DNA of 64,000 nt, from NCBI RefSeq assembly GCF_000987775.1, contig NZ_LAHO01000009.1, positions 62,001-126,000 of the forward strand, read 5' to 3'. The stretch comes from Arsukibacterium ikkense (GTDB taxonomy: Bacteria; Pseudomonadota; Gammaproteobacteria; Enterobacterales; Alteromonadaceae). The notes under the pieces are model-generated. The model saw only the letters and a list, made by a program, of their open reading frames with translations. It was not told the origin of the DNA and searched no databases. The translations under genes and the position numbers were made by a program. Below are positions 17,274 to 25,260 of this stretch, in pieces. Numbering within the stretch: position 1 is the first letter of the stretch; each line of letters opens with the position of its first letter.

Positions 17274-18896
17274 TTATCGCCTCCTGTTCCTGTATTTGCT
17301 ATTTAACTGGTTTATCCTTTGGTCTACTGGAATACCAGATATATTTTCGTAATAGAGATTTTTCTCAAGCTCATTATTAAGATAATTATTCATTTCTGTT
17401 TTAAGTTGCTTATTTTCAGATGTAGGGCATGTTTCAAGCACGTCAAGTACATCAGCCGCTGCTTTAATTTTTACCGACTCTGGCACTCGTTTTATTAGCG
17501 TATTCCACCAGTTATTTAGTGCTGCGCTTAACCTGAATACAAAATCTAAAAACGCTCTGGCTTCCTGCTCATCTTTTCTGGCTTGTTCTGCCTGATAGGT
17601 TAAAAAGTGCGTTTCCAGTTCGATCTCTTTCAGTTTATCGGCAGCGGCCTGCTGGTCTTGTTGTAATAGTGCTAATTGCTGCTTTTCTTGCTGTGTTTTC
17701 TTTTCTGCTTGCTCTGCTATTGCCTTAGCTTTTTTTGCCGCTTCAATCGCTTTTTTAGCCTGTTTTTTCAGTTGTTCGGTTTGCTCCTTGGCGCGGTTAT
17801 AAAAACTAAACTTGCGTTGGTGCTTTGGTAGATCGGCCTGTTTTCTGATCTCAGTTCTGATTTTCTGTCGCTCATCAGTATCGGGTAGAAATGCCAGTTT
17901 AAGATCCTGGCCTTTCAGGTGCTTGTTAGCATGTTGGTAAAATAGTTGCTGGATATACTCGCCCACGCGCCTGTTTTTATCTGCTGATAATTGTTTATCT
18001 GTGCCTATTTCAGGCAGTTTGTAAAATCGGGCATATTTATCAGCCAATAGCCTGATTTGGCTTGGCAGGTCATATTTGCTGGTCTTCTGGTTATAACCAT
18101 CAACAAAAATATGCACGTGGTTGCCGGTTTGATCTTCTGCGAGTTTTTCATTGGCATGGTACACCGCGAACATAATGGCAAAGTCTGGCAAATACTTCTC
18201 ATAAAAACTGCTGATAATGCCCAGCATTGTCTGGCTGTCCAGTTCAACGCCATTATGCACCGGTAGGGTAAAAATGGCTTCGTGTGCCAAGACGGTGCTA
18301 TTAGCTTGCAGGTTGGTTTTGCTGTTCAACGCTATTCGCTGATTATGTGCTTTGGCATATCTCGCTACCGTGTTGAGTTTTTGCTTTACTCGTTTAATCG
18401 CCGGATCGCCTTCAGCAATGTCTCTGATCGCGTTAATCTGTGCTTCTGTTATCTCGGTCTTACTGTCGCTGATAATGTTGCTAAATGGCTCACCTAAACG
18501 CCTTAAACTGTATTTCAGGTTTTGGATATCCTGATCAGTTTTTTGCTTATCTGTTGCAATGGCTTGAAGTTGATCAGGTGTGCCGCTTTCAATGGTATTT
18601 AAACGCTCGTTAATGCGTTTAATTTGTTTATCGGCATAACACTGGCGGATCTGTTTATCAGGGCTGAAACTGGTCAGGCGCTTGGTTTTTCCTGACATTA
18701 AATAGCATAGGTGCTGCAAATCAGGGTTGAACTGAGCAACGGTTTTTAATTCTTGGAGTGAGCATTGCAGGCTGTGCCTGATCGACTCTTGCAGTTGTGC
18801 CAGTCCGTTTATGCGTTTTCGGTTGCTGCTGAATGGTTTTTTATAGGACGTTTTACGGTAATTTATAAACTTAAATAGGGCGGTTGTTTTTCTCAT
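17274..18896 (-). CDS. Relaxase-like mobilization protein
   Basis: The central part resembles a nicking relaxase: VLAHEAIFTLP, then FAVYHANEKL and GNHVHIFVDG, in the order of the conserved His motifs (HxH metal site) of MOB relaxases. The C-terminal third is a long Lys/Gln/Ala-rich coiled coil (about residues 370-450). I chose ATG 18896 (540 residues), as the protein then starts with a basic stretch; the frame opens at 19046 (590 residues), whose extra N-terminus crosses an oriT-like hairpin. It would nick the element at an origin of transfer and lead the strand into a helper's conjugation channel. The catalytic tyrosine was not located. Confidence 0.6.
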   Translation of the reverse strand: MRKTTALFKFINYRKTSYKKPFSSNRKRINGLAQLQESIRHSLQCSLQELKTVAQFNPDLQHLCYLMSGKTKRLTSFSPDKQIRQCYADKQIKRINERLNTIESGTPDQLQAIATDKQKTDQDIQNLKYSLRRLGEPFSNIISDSKTEITEAQINAIRDIAEGDPAIKRVKQKLNTVARYAKAHNQRIALNSKTNLQANSTVLAHEAIFTLPVHNGVELDSQTMLGIISSFYEKYLPDFAIMFAVYHANEKLAEDQTGNHVHIFVDGYNQKTSKYDLPSQIRLLADKYARFYKLPEIGTDKQLSADKNRRVGEYIQQLFYQHANKHLKGQDLKLAFLPDTDERQKIRTEIRKQADLPKHQRKFSFYNRAKEQTEQLKKQAKKAIEAAKKAKAIAEQAEKKTQQEKQQLALLQQDQQAAADKLKEIELETHFLTYQAEQARKDEQEARAFLDFVFRLSAALNNWWNTLIKRVPESVKIKAAADVLDVLETCPTSENKQLKTEMNNYLNNELEKNLYYENISGIPVDQRINQLNSKYRNRRR

Positions 18897-18967
18897 AGTT
18901 AGTAATTTTTTTGGTAATGCGAAAGTAAGTAATGGCTTTCGTGTAACCAAAAGAATTAGACCCGCGG

Positions 18968-19032
18968 TAGCGCCATTTATAGTGTCATAGAACTTTTGCG
19001 CAGCGAAAAGTGCAAGGGCGCTAAATAAATGG
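18968..19032. other. Candidate origin of transfer (oriT-like hairpins)
   Basis: Just upstream of the likely relaxase start: CCATTTAT (18973-18980) pairs with ATAAATGG (19025-19032), enclosing ACTTTT (18992-18997) / AAAAGT (19006-19011). On the minus strand it contains TAGCGCCCTTGCAC, reminiscent of GCGCCCT at nic sites of RSF1010-type oriT. Position next to a relaxase gene and nested inverted repeats fit an oriT; the nick site is not assigned. Confidence 0.4.
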
Positions 19033-19046
19033 TTATTGAAAATCAT

Positions 19047-19603
19047 TACTTATGATTTACATCTAACATATTGAAATAAAATGTCAAATGCTGAAAATTG
19101 TTGGTGTTGGTGTTGGTGTTGGTGTTGGTGTTGGTGTTGGTGGTTTGGTTGGGTGGATCTTGTTTCTTTACTTTTTCACCGGCAAACCAAGCCCCTGTCC
19201 AGTTAAGACAAGATTATGGATTACTCGGTGCTTTTTCACCTTGGTCGATCTTGTTGCTGAACACATTCGACTGGACAAAACTTACAACCCTAGCAGCGGC
19301 TGCCTATCCTCCCTTTTGTCCGTGATCTCCTAATATTCTTTCCTTGCTGTACTGCCGCTTTTTTTTACCGTGATAGCGTTGTTGTCCCCTCTGTTCACAT
19401 ATTTAGCCTTTGCTGATTGAATACCCGAAACCACCCTCGCGGGTGCCGCCTAGGATCGTCCTTGTAAGCGGCCTGACCATTTACAGCCCAAGACATCTTG
19501 ATTCCAAACTGTAAATGACGCTTTAAGCATGTATCGAAATACGCCATTAATTTACAATTAACATATAAAAAACAACTTTCAAGGGCTCTTTGGGAAATAT
19601 TTT
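19047..19603. other. Non-coding stretch of element 1
   Basis: 557 bases between the relaxase-like and integrase genes. It holds the hexamer repeat listed separately and an inverted repeat CATTTACAG (19478-19486) / CTGTAAATG (19509-19517) with a 22-base loop. An 81-codon frame over the hexamer repeat (19088-19333) looks like chance. The inverted repeat might be a replication or excision-factor site; this is a guess. Confidence 0.45.
19099..19143 (+). repeat. GTTGGT hexanucleotide microsatellite
   Basis: About seven tandem copies of GTTGGT in non-coding DNA of element 1. A multiple-of-three repeat would not shift a frame. It is a likely slippage hotspot. Confidence 0.9.
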
Positions 19604-20806
19604 TTAATCTTCTTCATCATCGTCGTAATCATCATCATCCGGTTCTTCTTGGTCAGTGCCAGACATAAGTCCTTTGAGGTGCAATGCACTTTGGAACTGG
19701 TCGCTTGAAAAAATATGATTAACGTCTGTGTTGGCGATGGCGTCAGCGTAATAGTCTTCGATCATTTGCACTGACGTGCCACAATGCTGTGCAATTAAAA
19801 ACAGAGTTTTACCTTCCTTGATTTTTTCTGTAATAAAGGTGTGTCGCAACTGGTAAAGGGTAATATCGTCAACATTATTGGCTTTGTACCTGTCTTTATA
19901 ACGGTTGCGGTCTTCTTTTAAAATATTGGTAAAGTCGGGAAATACGCCAGGCTCCCGACTAAATACGTGATCTGTGTCTAGTGCGCGAATGTTCTTTTGT
20001 ATTTTTACAAACTGAATGGTTCGGTATGCGTCTTCGCTAATTATCACGTCACGCATCACCGTTTTGCTTTTAGTAATTTGCAATATGTAAGCATCTACGC
20101 CACCGATTTTTTGTGGCTTAACGTCTTGAAACCTGATGTGTTGTAACTCGCCATAGCGAAGGCCGGTAAGGTGTAGCAGTTTAATAAACAGGCTTAGCAG
20201 GATAAAATTAACTTTACCGGTAGCATTTTTAGACGTTTCAGATTTAACAAGAAAACGCTGATGCAAGGCTTTGATTTGTTCTGGCGTTAGTGCTCTGCGC
20301 TTGTGCTTTTCTGCAATGCGTGGTTCTGGTAGTTCTGGTTTAACATCGATATAGCCAAGGTCAATACAGCGATTAAATAGCAGTTTAAAAGCGCGGTTGT
20401 AGTTCCTGACCATTGTCTCCGACATCTCGTTGTCGTACACCTCTTCAAGATCAGTTCGCTTGAGCTTTTTAATATCGGTTTTGCCAAACTTTTCAACGAT
20501 CTTCAACAGAAAACGCTTATTATCCTTTAAGCCCTTTGCTTGGCGTTTCTCTAGCCGTTTTATCGTTTCCTGCGCGGCTTTTTCAACCGTGATTAAGCTG
20601 CGCGGGGCAAGATCGAACCGGTTTTCACGAACCAGCTTTAACACCAGCATTTGCTCGTCCAGCATTTCTTTGGCTTTATCAAAATCAATGGTTCTGGTGC
20701 TAACCTGTCGCCTTTTGCCAAACTGATCGTAATAGTCCATATACCATTTGGCTGAACCGCCTTGCTTGTAAAGCCGGGCTTTTCCTGTGGGGTGCTGGTA
20801 GCTCAT
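19604..20806 (-). CDS. Tyrosine recombinase (integrase) of element 1
   Basis: 400-residue site-specific recombinase. The N-terminal arm-binding and SAM-like core-binding domains (residues 1-165) precede the catalytic domain: Arg in LTGLRYGEL near residue 217, YQLRHTF near 319-323, AQHCGTS, and the nucleophile tyrosine in IEDYYADA near 352. The C-terminus is an unusual, highly acidic tail of about 15 Asp/Glu/Tyr residues. The gene reads inward from the right att core, 78 bases away. Two CTGTTATAGT repeats start directly at its ATG, so integrase bound there could repress its own gene. It would integrate and excise the element at the tRNA-Leu anticodon loop. Confidence 0.93.
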   Translation of the reverse strand: MSYQHPTGKARLYKQGGSAKWYMDYYDQFGKRRQVSTRTIDFDKAKEMLDEQMLVLKLVRENRFDLAPRSLITVEKAAQETIKRLEKRQAKGLKDNKRFLLKIVEKFGKTDIKKLKRTDLEEVYDNEMSETMVRNYNRAFKLLFNRCIDLGYIDVKPELPEPRIAEKHKRRALTPEQIKALHQRFLVKSETSKNATGKVNFILLSLFIKLLHLTGLRYGELQHIRFQDVKPQKIGGVDAYILQITKSKTVMRDVIISEDAYRTIQFVKIQKNIRALDTDHVFSREPGVFPDFTNILKEDRNRYKDRYKANNVDDITLYQLRHTFITEKIKEGKTLFLIAQHCGTSVQMIEDYYADAIANTDVNHIFSSDQFQSALHLKGLMSGTDQEEPDDDDYDDDEED

Positions 20807-20849
20807 CTGTTATAGTTTCTGTTATAGTCTTAAAAAATGATTATAACAG
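20807..20849. repeat. Right-end CTGTTATAGT repeats (candidate arm sites)
   Basis: CTGTTATAGT at 20807-20816 and 20819-20828 (12-base period), and the same core inverted (TATAACAG) at 20842-20849. They lie between the integrase start and the att core and match the left-end repeats. Confidence 0.6.
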
Positions 20850-20883
20850 TATGTTTTTAATAGCGTAAAAATACAAGCAGTTA

Positions 20884-20939
20884 ATTCAAAATCCGCCGGG
20901 GGAAACTCCGTGTCGGTTCGAGTCCGACCCTAGGCACCA
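20884..20939 (+). pseudogene. 3' half of tRNA-Leu(CAA) at the element 1/element 2 junction
   Basis: It runs from the core ATTCAAAAT through anticodon stem TCCGC, variable arm, T arm (GTCGGTTCGAGTCCGAC), CCTAGGC and CCA. It completes the 5' half at 15960-15999. From the core to a few bases past CCA (GGCACCAATAA) it is identical to 42964-43021, so it is best read as the tRNA 3' half brought in by element 2, which once restored the gene before element 1 split it. Confidence 0.88.
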
Positions 20940-21269
20940 ATAATTTCAGTAAGTTACCACTCCGTTCCAGAATAATTCTTCGTCGATACAGTCTTCTTGC
21001 TAGGCGCTTTGCACGAATTGTCGTGTTAATGACCACTATATCCTTGTTGAGCCACGAATCGCTGCTACATCAGCTGCTCGACCCTTTTGCCTATCGGTTA
21101 CAGCACCTGTAGTTAGATCAGGGAGTGCAATGCCGTTTCTCATGCCTACAGCGATGGGGCAAGGGCAACATGACGCGAAAACCCATTTTATTAAAAAAAT
21201 GAATGTTTATTTTTTTAATTGTTATTTTATTGTGTTAAATTCGGTTTTTTTGATTTTGAGAGAGATTAA
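20940..21269. other. Left end of element 2, no gene seen
   Basis: 330 bases after the tRNA 3' half. No supported ORF. The last 90 bases are very AT-rich and likely hold the promoter and ribosome site (GAGAGAG) of the next gene. Confidence 0.5.
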
Positions 21270-21602
21270 ATGACCGAGCAACAGCAAAAAGAGCATGTTC
21301 GCGAACTGATTAATACTTTATATGAACGTGCTGGCATTAAAATGGAGTTTCGCGGAGAAATTAATGAGGACGTAGCTGCAGTTATTGGTGACTTACTAAC
21401 TGACATTTCAAGCTGTTCAGCGGCATTCCGTTGGGTTCCAAGACCTTCAGGTGGTAAAGCAAGCATTGTGTGGCTTGCAACCAATATAACACGAAGTATT
21501 TTAGCTGATCTCAAAGAAAAACAATCGGTAAGTTGTATGCGAGCGCGTATCCTATATTATCGGTCATTCCTGGAGCTCGCTGCTGCAGGGCTGGGTTATT
21601 AA
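21270..21602 (+). CDS. Hypothetical protein
   Basis: 110 residues, not recognised. Soluble, mostly helical, with no membrane segment or signal (TEQQQKEHVRELINTLYERAG, INEDVAAVIGDLLTDI). A GAGAGAG ribosome site precedes the ATG. A lipoprotein-like gene follows 13 bases later, so the two are likely co-transcribed. First gene of element 2. Confidence 0.55.
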   Translation: MTEQQQKEHVRELINTLYERAGIKMEFRGEINEDVAAVIGDLLTDISSCSAAFRWVPRPSGGKASIVWLATNITRSILADLKEKQSVSCMRARILYYRSFLELAAAGLGY

Positions 21603-21615
21603 ACGGAGAGGTACA

Positions 21616-22194
21616 ATGCGTTTAAGAAGTTTGTTGATATCGTTGTTGTTACTCAACGCTTGTCATAGCGTGGCCCAGCTTCCAGAACAAGACTGGCCAG
21701 AGTTTAATTGCAGCACTGGTTCTGTGATCATGAATTTTGTGGATCTGTCTGTTTGTGTCGAGTCTGAGGTTTACTCTAAGGTGCAAGTGTTAGCCGGTTC
21801 TATGCCAACCATCGTTTTTGAGCAAGATGTAGCTCGGTTTGATGCCCTATTTTACGAAGCAGATGCCAGTAGTTTGCAAATTTTATCCAGACATTTAAAG
21901 CAGCAGACTGCTGCACAAACATTAAATGTACTGTTTCGTTTACCTGCTAAAGAGCAAAAATCGGAGTTGGAATTGCAGTTGCTGCAAGTGTTTGATATGC
22001 GAAAAGAGACTAAGCTATCGGTGTATTTAACACCGGGTTACCAGGCTTATATCCGGGTAAATCCAGATGAAGCAGACAATACAATTTATATTGCAGATAC
22101 CAAATCAGATACGTTGTATCGACTGGTTGGTAATTTTACAGAAGCTGAAGCCAGGCACTGGTTATCCCGGTTGCGACCGGCTGTAACTCATTAA
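21616..22194 (+). CDS. Hypothetical lipoprotein-like protein
   Basis: 192 residues. The N-terminus is a signal peptide whose hydrophobic run LLISLLLLNAC ends in a lipobox-like LNAC with Cys near residue 16, so lipidation is plausible. The mature part has two further cysteines and alternating beta and helical segments; the family is not recognised. GGAGAGG lies before the ATG. Same operon as the preceding small gene. Confidence 0.55.
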   Translation: MRLRSLLISLLLLNACHSVAQLPEQDWPEFNCSTGSVIMNFVDLSVCVESEVYSKVQVLAGSMPTIVFEQDVARFDALFYEADASSLQILSRHLKQQTAAQTLNVLFRLPAKEQKSELELQLLQVFDMRKETKLSVYLTPGYQAYIRVNPDEADNTIYIADTKSDTLYRLVGNFTEAEARHWLSRLRPAVTH

Positions 22195-22282
22195 GCAACG
22201 CAAAAGACACAGCATCTTTAAATTAGCAGTGTAGTTAGAGTTCTAAGTGATATACGGCAGTGAATTTACAAATGCTGCAGAA

Positions 22283-22317
22283 AATAAGCCTGAGCTGAGC
22301 ACAATAGCCGGCTTATT
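22283..22317 (+). promoter_or_regulatory. Leader hairpin before the H-NS-like gene
   Basis: Inverted repeat AATAAGCC (22283-22290) / GGCTTATT (22310-22317), ending 28 bases before the H-NS-like ATG. Possible attenuator or regulator site. Confidence 0.3.
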
Positions 22318-22345
22318 CCCTGCCACCAGCCTTAAGGATTGAACG

Positions 22346-22873
22346 ATGTCGATTTTATTAGATAAACGCGAACTGAAAAAAGCAGCAAAAGAACTGACGC
22401 TAGCGAAACTGACCGAAGTTATAGACACTCTTAACAGCATAGTGGCAGAGCGGCAGAATGAAGTAGCGGTCATTGGCCAACTAGAGCAACTGGCAAAATC
22501 TCAGGGATATACCCTGGAGCAGTTGGGCTACAAGTTAAGTAACGATGTTGTGGCAGAGCTGCAGCAGGGTACGGTGCAATCTGATAAGCGTCCGACTAAG
22601 CCTAAGTTTAAGAGCATCAAAAAAGACAATCAGTACTTTTATGTGGAAAACGGCGAACTACATTTACTGCGCACTCACACCATGAAGAAAGGCCTGCAAG
22701 AGCGTGGTGTTGATGTAGTGCCGGTATCTGAGGTTGATAAGAAGCATGCAAAGAACATCGATATGTTAATTGCTGATGCCACTGCGCAAGCTCGAGAAAA
22801 CTACAATTCTAAGGTAGATGCTTGGAACGAGTGGGCCGCAGCTAACGGCGAAGAGATCCTAAACAAAAAGTAA
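22346..22873 (+). CDS. H-NS/MvaT-like nucleoid protein, atypical C-terminus
   Basis: 175 residues. The N-terminal 55 residues (KRELKKAAKELTLAKLTEVIDTLNSIVAERQ) look like the coiled-coil dimerisation region of H-NS/MvaT proteins, followed by a second short helix pair. The usual DNA-binding signature (a TWSGRGR- or TPRW-like loop) is not seen; in its place is a basic stretch (KRPTKPKFKSIKK) and an unfamiliar C-terminal domain. Element-borne H-NS relatives often silence AT-rich cargo or modulate host H-NS. A terminator follows. The H-NS assignment rests on the N-terminal pattern only. Confidence 0.5.
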   Translation: MSILLDKRELKKAAKELTLAKLTEVIDTLNSIVAERQNEVAVIGQLEQLAKSQGYTLEQLGYKLSNDVVAELQQGTVQSDKRPTKPKFKSIKKDNQYFYVENGELHLLRTHTMKKGLQERGVDVVPVSEVDKKHAKNIDMLIADATAQARENYNSKVDAWNEWAAANGEEILNKK

Positions 22874-22887
22874 TATGTAAAAACTGG

Positions 22888-22912
22888 AAGCCCGGCCAGT
22901 CTGGGCTTTTTC
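22888..22912 (+). terminator. Terminator after the H-NS-like gene
   Basis: AAGCCC / GGGCTT stem with a nine-base loop, followed by TTTTTCC. Confidence 0.75.
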
Positions 22913-23032
22913 CTGTTATATCACCGGCAGGCCTTACATCAGACGTCTACAGCAATTTTCCCTTCACGACTACGAAGCTGACTAGCTGAGAGCATACACA
23001 CGCTGTATAGCAATCTACGAAGTTGCAACAAT

Positions 23033-23150
23033 GTAAATTTTAACTAATGTAGTGACAGCCGGTTGAAAATTAACTAAGTTAGTTACAAGGGCAGCACTTT
23101 GTCTCTAAGTCAGTGCAAAATCTGATCTTTAATGAGTATTAAAGAGCAAA
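23033..23150 (+). repeat. Copy 1 of ~118-bp direct repeat flanking the defence operon
   Basis: Aligns without large gaps to 27882-27999, about 85% identical by eye, with a fully conserved central block (CAGCACTTTGTCTCTAAGTC and on to GATCTTTAATGA). Inside are two TTAACTAAnnTAG motifs and the palindrome CTTTAAT-GAGT-ATTAAAG at 23127-23144. It ends about 70 bases before the first gene of the operon. Confidence 0.85.
23127..23144. promoter_or_regulatory. 18-bp palindrome, copy 1
   Basis: CTTTAAT-N4-ATTAAAG. The same arms with different centres occur at 27975-27992 and 30762-30779; conserved arms with a free centre suggest a dimeric regulator's operator. Confidence 0.5.
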
Positions 23151-23222
23151 CAATAAAAATGCTAGCTTTAGCGAAGCTGATGTTGGGATATTTTAACTTC
23201 AGAAAAAAGCATGGAGCGCGGA

Positions 23223-25193
23223 ATGAATAAAAATAATACTCAATTGCAGCCACTTATGTCCTCTTTTGACGAGCGCTTCTTTGAAGATTATGTTGGTCCA
23301 AAGATGGCGACGGATCCAATAACTGCAGTTGTTGAATTGATTGCTAACTCGTGGGATGCGGGAGCTAGAAATGTCTATATTGATTGGCCTATATCGGGAA
23401 AAGAGAGCTTTTCACTTGCAGACGATGGGCATGGACTCACTGCATTTGACTTTTCTAATAGATGGACTCAGTTGTCATATAATCGACTAAGAGGGCAAGG
23501 AGAGAGCGTTGAAATACCTACCGATAATAGTATAAAGAACAATCGAATTGCTTATGGTCGGAACGGGAAAGGACGGTTTTCTGCTTTCTGCTTTACGGAG
23601 CAAGAATATTTTGTAGAGACTAAACGAGATTTAGAACATAACTGTTTTGCAGTCAGAATGTCGTCGGGTGAACAACCATTTAAATATAACAAGGTTAATC
23701 TACCGCGACCATCTAAGTTAATTCATCAACACCATGGAACAACAGTTTTTGTAAATTCCTTAAAGCACATAGGCATTACTGAAGGAAAAGTCAGGTCTGA
23801 GATCGGACTACGGTTTTTAACAGATCCTGACTTCAAAGTGAAGCTTAACGGGAAAACTATAAAATTTAATGATATCGACAAGTCTAAAGTTAAAGAGCTG
23901 TCTTTCGAGTTCTCAGGAAATACAGTAATTATTAAAGCAATACAAACAGATAAGTCAGATAAAACAACCCAGCAACATGGTATAGCATGGCACGCAAATG
24001 GTCGTCTAGTTGGACAGTGTAGTTGGAATGGGTTTCGCAATGACAGTATTTTAGATGGTCGTACAAGCTTTGCTAAATCGTATACATTTATTGTTGATGC
24101 TACTCTTTTAGTTGAAGCAATAAAATCAGATTGGTCTGGATTTGAAACAACTGATTACGCTTTAAATTTTTATGATTTAGTCAAGTCAACAATCAGCGAA
24201 TATCTTCAGGGATTTTCAAGAGCTCATCGAATAGAGACAACTCGGCGATTAAGGGATAACAATCGTGTCACACTGGACAAAGTCGGTCTAATTGGTAATA
24301 GCCGTTGGAACTCTTTTATAGAAAAAGTCCAAGAGATGTGTCCGAGAATTAATGATCAAGAACTTGATGCGGTCGCCTGTATTCTTGCAAACTTAGAAGC
24401 CTCAACATATCAATATTCGTTGGTTCACAAACTGAAAGAATTCACCTCTAACCAGTTAGATGATTTTAAAGTCTTACTGGATGAGTGGAATCTCTCATCT
24501 GCAAAAGCAGTATTAGATGAGGTTAAGTCGCGATTAACACTAGTAGAAGCAATCAGGGAGAAGGTAAGAAATACGAATACTCTCGAAGTTCAGGAACTAC
24601 AGCCTCTATTTAAAAAGGGATTGTGGATATTTGGGCCAGAGTTTGAATCAATTGAGTATTCATCAAACGAAGGCATGACAAGAGTAATTGTTGATCTATT
24701 CAAACTTGAGAAGTCTGGCTCAAGAAACCGTCCTGATTTCATAATTCTTAAAGACAGCACAGTAAGTTTACATGGTTGTTATGAGTATGATGATAGCGGG
24801 TTTGAAATCGGTGTAAAGAAAGTAATTATCGTAGAGTTGAAAAAACCAGGTATTCCTTTAGGTGATAAAGAAAAAGCTCAATGCTGGAAATATGCAAAAG
24901 AACTCTATTCTGTGGGCGCTGTTCTACAGACTGCAAAAATTGAATGTTATCTGTTAGGTGACCAAATAGAAGAAGGCGAATCAGGCGTTGATACGAAAAG
25001 AGACGGTGATGTCCGTATAGTGCCGATGGTTTATAGTACTGTTTTAAAAAGAGCAGAGTCAAGACTGTTAAATCTGCATAAGAAAATAAAGAACGCACCA
25101 TTTTTGGAACAACAAGAAATTGAAGATTTTTTAGCTAAGAATACAGTTAAGATATATAAGCAGATGACTATGAATATTGACAAAATTGTTTGA
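23223..25193 (+). CDS. GHKL ATPase fused to a PD-(D/E)XK-like nuclease domain
   Basis: 656 residues from ATG 23223 (GGAG six bases upstream; an in-frame ATG at 23211 has none). Residues 20-200 form an HSP90/MutL/MORC-type ATP-binding domain: ELIANSWDAGA near 38-48 (N box), ADDGHGL near 66-72 (G1), YGRNGKGRFS near 113 (G2). A helical middle follows. Residues about 455-620 look like a PD-(D/E)XK nuclease: LWIFGPEFE, RPDFIIL near 503 and IIVELKKP near 535, giving the D...ExK core. LWIFG also recalls the DUF4263/Shedu nuclease. The ATPase next door and an HNH gene complete the operon. A defence role is inferred from domains and island context. Confidence 0.7.
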   Translation: MNKNNTQLQPLMSSFDERFFEDYVGPKMATDPITAVVELIANSWDAGARNVYIDWPISGKESFSLADDGHGLTAFDFSNRWTQLSYNRLRGQGESVEIPTDNSIKNNRIAYGRNGKGRFSAFCFTEQEYFVETKRDLEHNCFAVRMSSGEQPFKYNKVNLPRPSKLIHQHHGTTVFVNSLKHIGITEGKVRSEIGLRFLTDPDFKVKLNGKTIKFNDIDKSKVKELSFEFSGNTVIIKAIQTDKSDKTTQQHGIAWHANGRLVGQCSWNGFRNDSILDGRTSFAKSYTFIVDATLLVEAIKSDWSGFETTDYALNFYDLVKSTISEYLQGFSRAHRIETTRRLRDNNRVTLDKVGLIGNSRWNSFIEKVQEMCPRINDQELDAVACILANLEASTYQYSLVHKLKEFTSNQLDDFKVLLDEWNLSSAKAVLDEVKSRLTLVEAIREKVRNTNTLEVQELQPLFKKGLWIFGPEFESIEYSSNEGMTRVIVDLFKLEKSGSRNRPDFIILKDSTVSLHGCYEYDDSGFEIGVKKVIIVELKKPGIPLGDKEKAQCWKYAKELYSVGAVLQTAKIECYLLGDQIEEGESGVDTKRDGDVRIVPMVYSTVLKRAESRLLNLHKKIKNAPFLEQQEIEDFLAKNTVKIYKQMTMNIDKIV

Positions 25194-25260
25194 TTCTGAT
25201 TGCTTTGCTCAAAAGGCAGAGCGATGTTCGTGTTTTTAACAATAAAATTGAAGTGAACGG

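Larger units (their letters stand above)
15991..20892. mobile_element. Element 1: integrative mobilizable element in the tRNA-Leu anticodon loop
   Basis: Bounded by ATTCAAAAT direct repeats (15991-15999 and 20884-20892) that match the anticodon region of the target tRNA. Contents: a complete tRNA-Leu(CAA), two small membrane-protein genes, a relaxase-like gene with an oriT-like hairpin, a hexamer repeat and a tyrosine recombinase at the right end reading inward. Excision at the repeats would rebuild an intact chromosomal tRNA from its two halves. Length is about 4.9 kb. No conjugation machinery is present, so it would depend on a helper. Confidence 0.8.
22913..23222. other. Upstream region of the candidate defence operon
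   Basis: 310 bases with no gene. The right half is copy 1 of the 118-bp repeat described separately and presumably contains the operon promoter. The rest shows nothing I can name. Confidence 0.5.

Noticed and set aside
19088..19333. 81-codon ORF over the hexamer repeat
   Set aside because: The VGVGVG run is only the translated repeat, two frames are open across it, and there is no ribosome site.
16137..20892. Element 1 starting at the TTCAAAAT core inside the carried tRNA instead of at 15991
   Set aside because: The 5' part of the carried tRNA (GGCTCAG) would then have to pair with the 3' half at 20884 (CCTAGGC), which it cannot. The carried tRNA pairs perfectly with its own 3' end, so it lies inside the element.
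20884..20939. Annotating this as a complete tRNA gene
   Set aside because: Only the 3' half is present; the bases before the core (CAGTTA) do not form D or acceptor arms.
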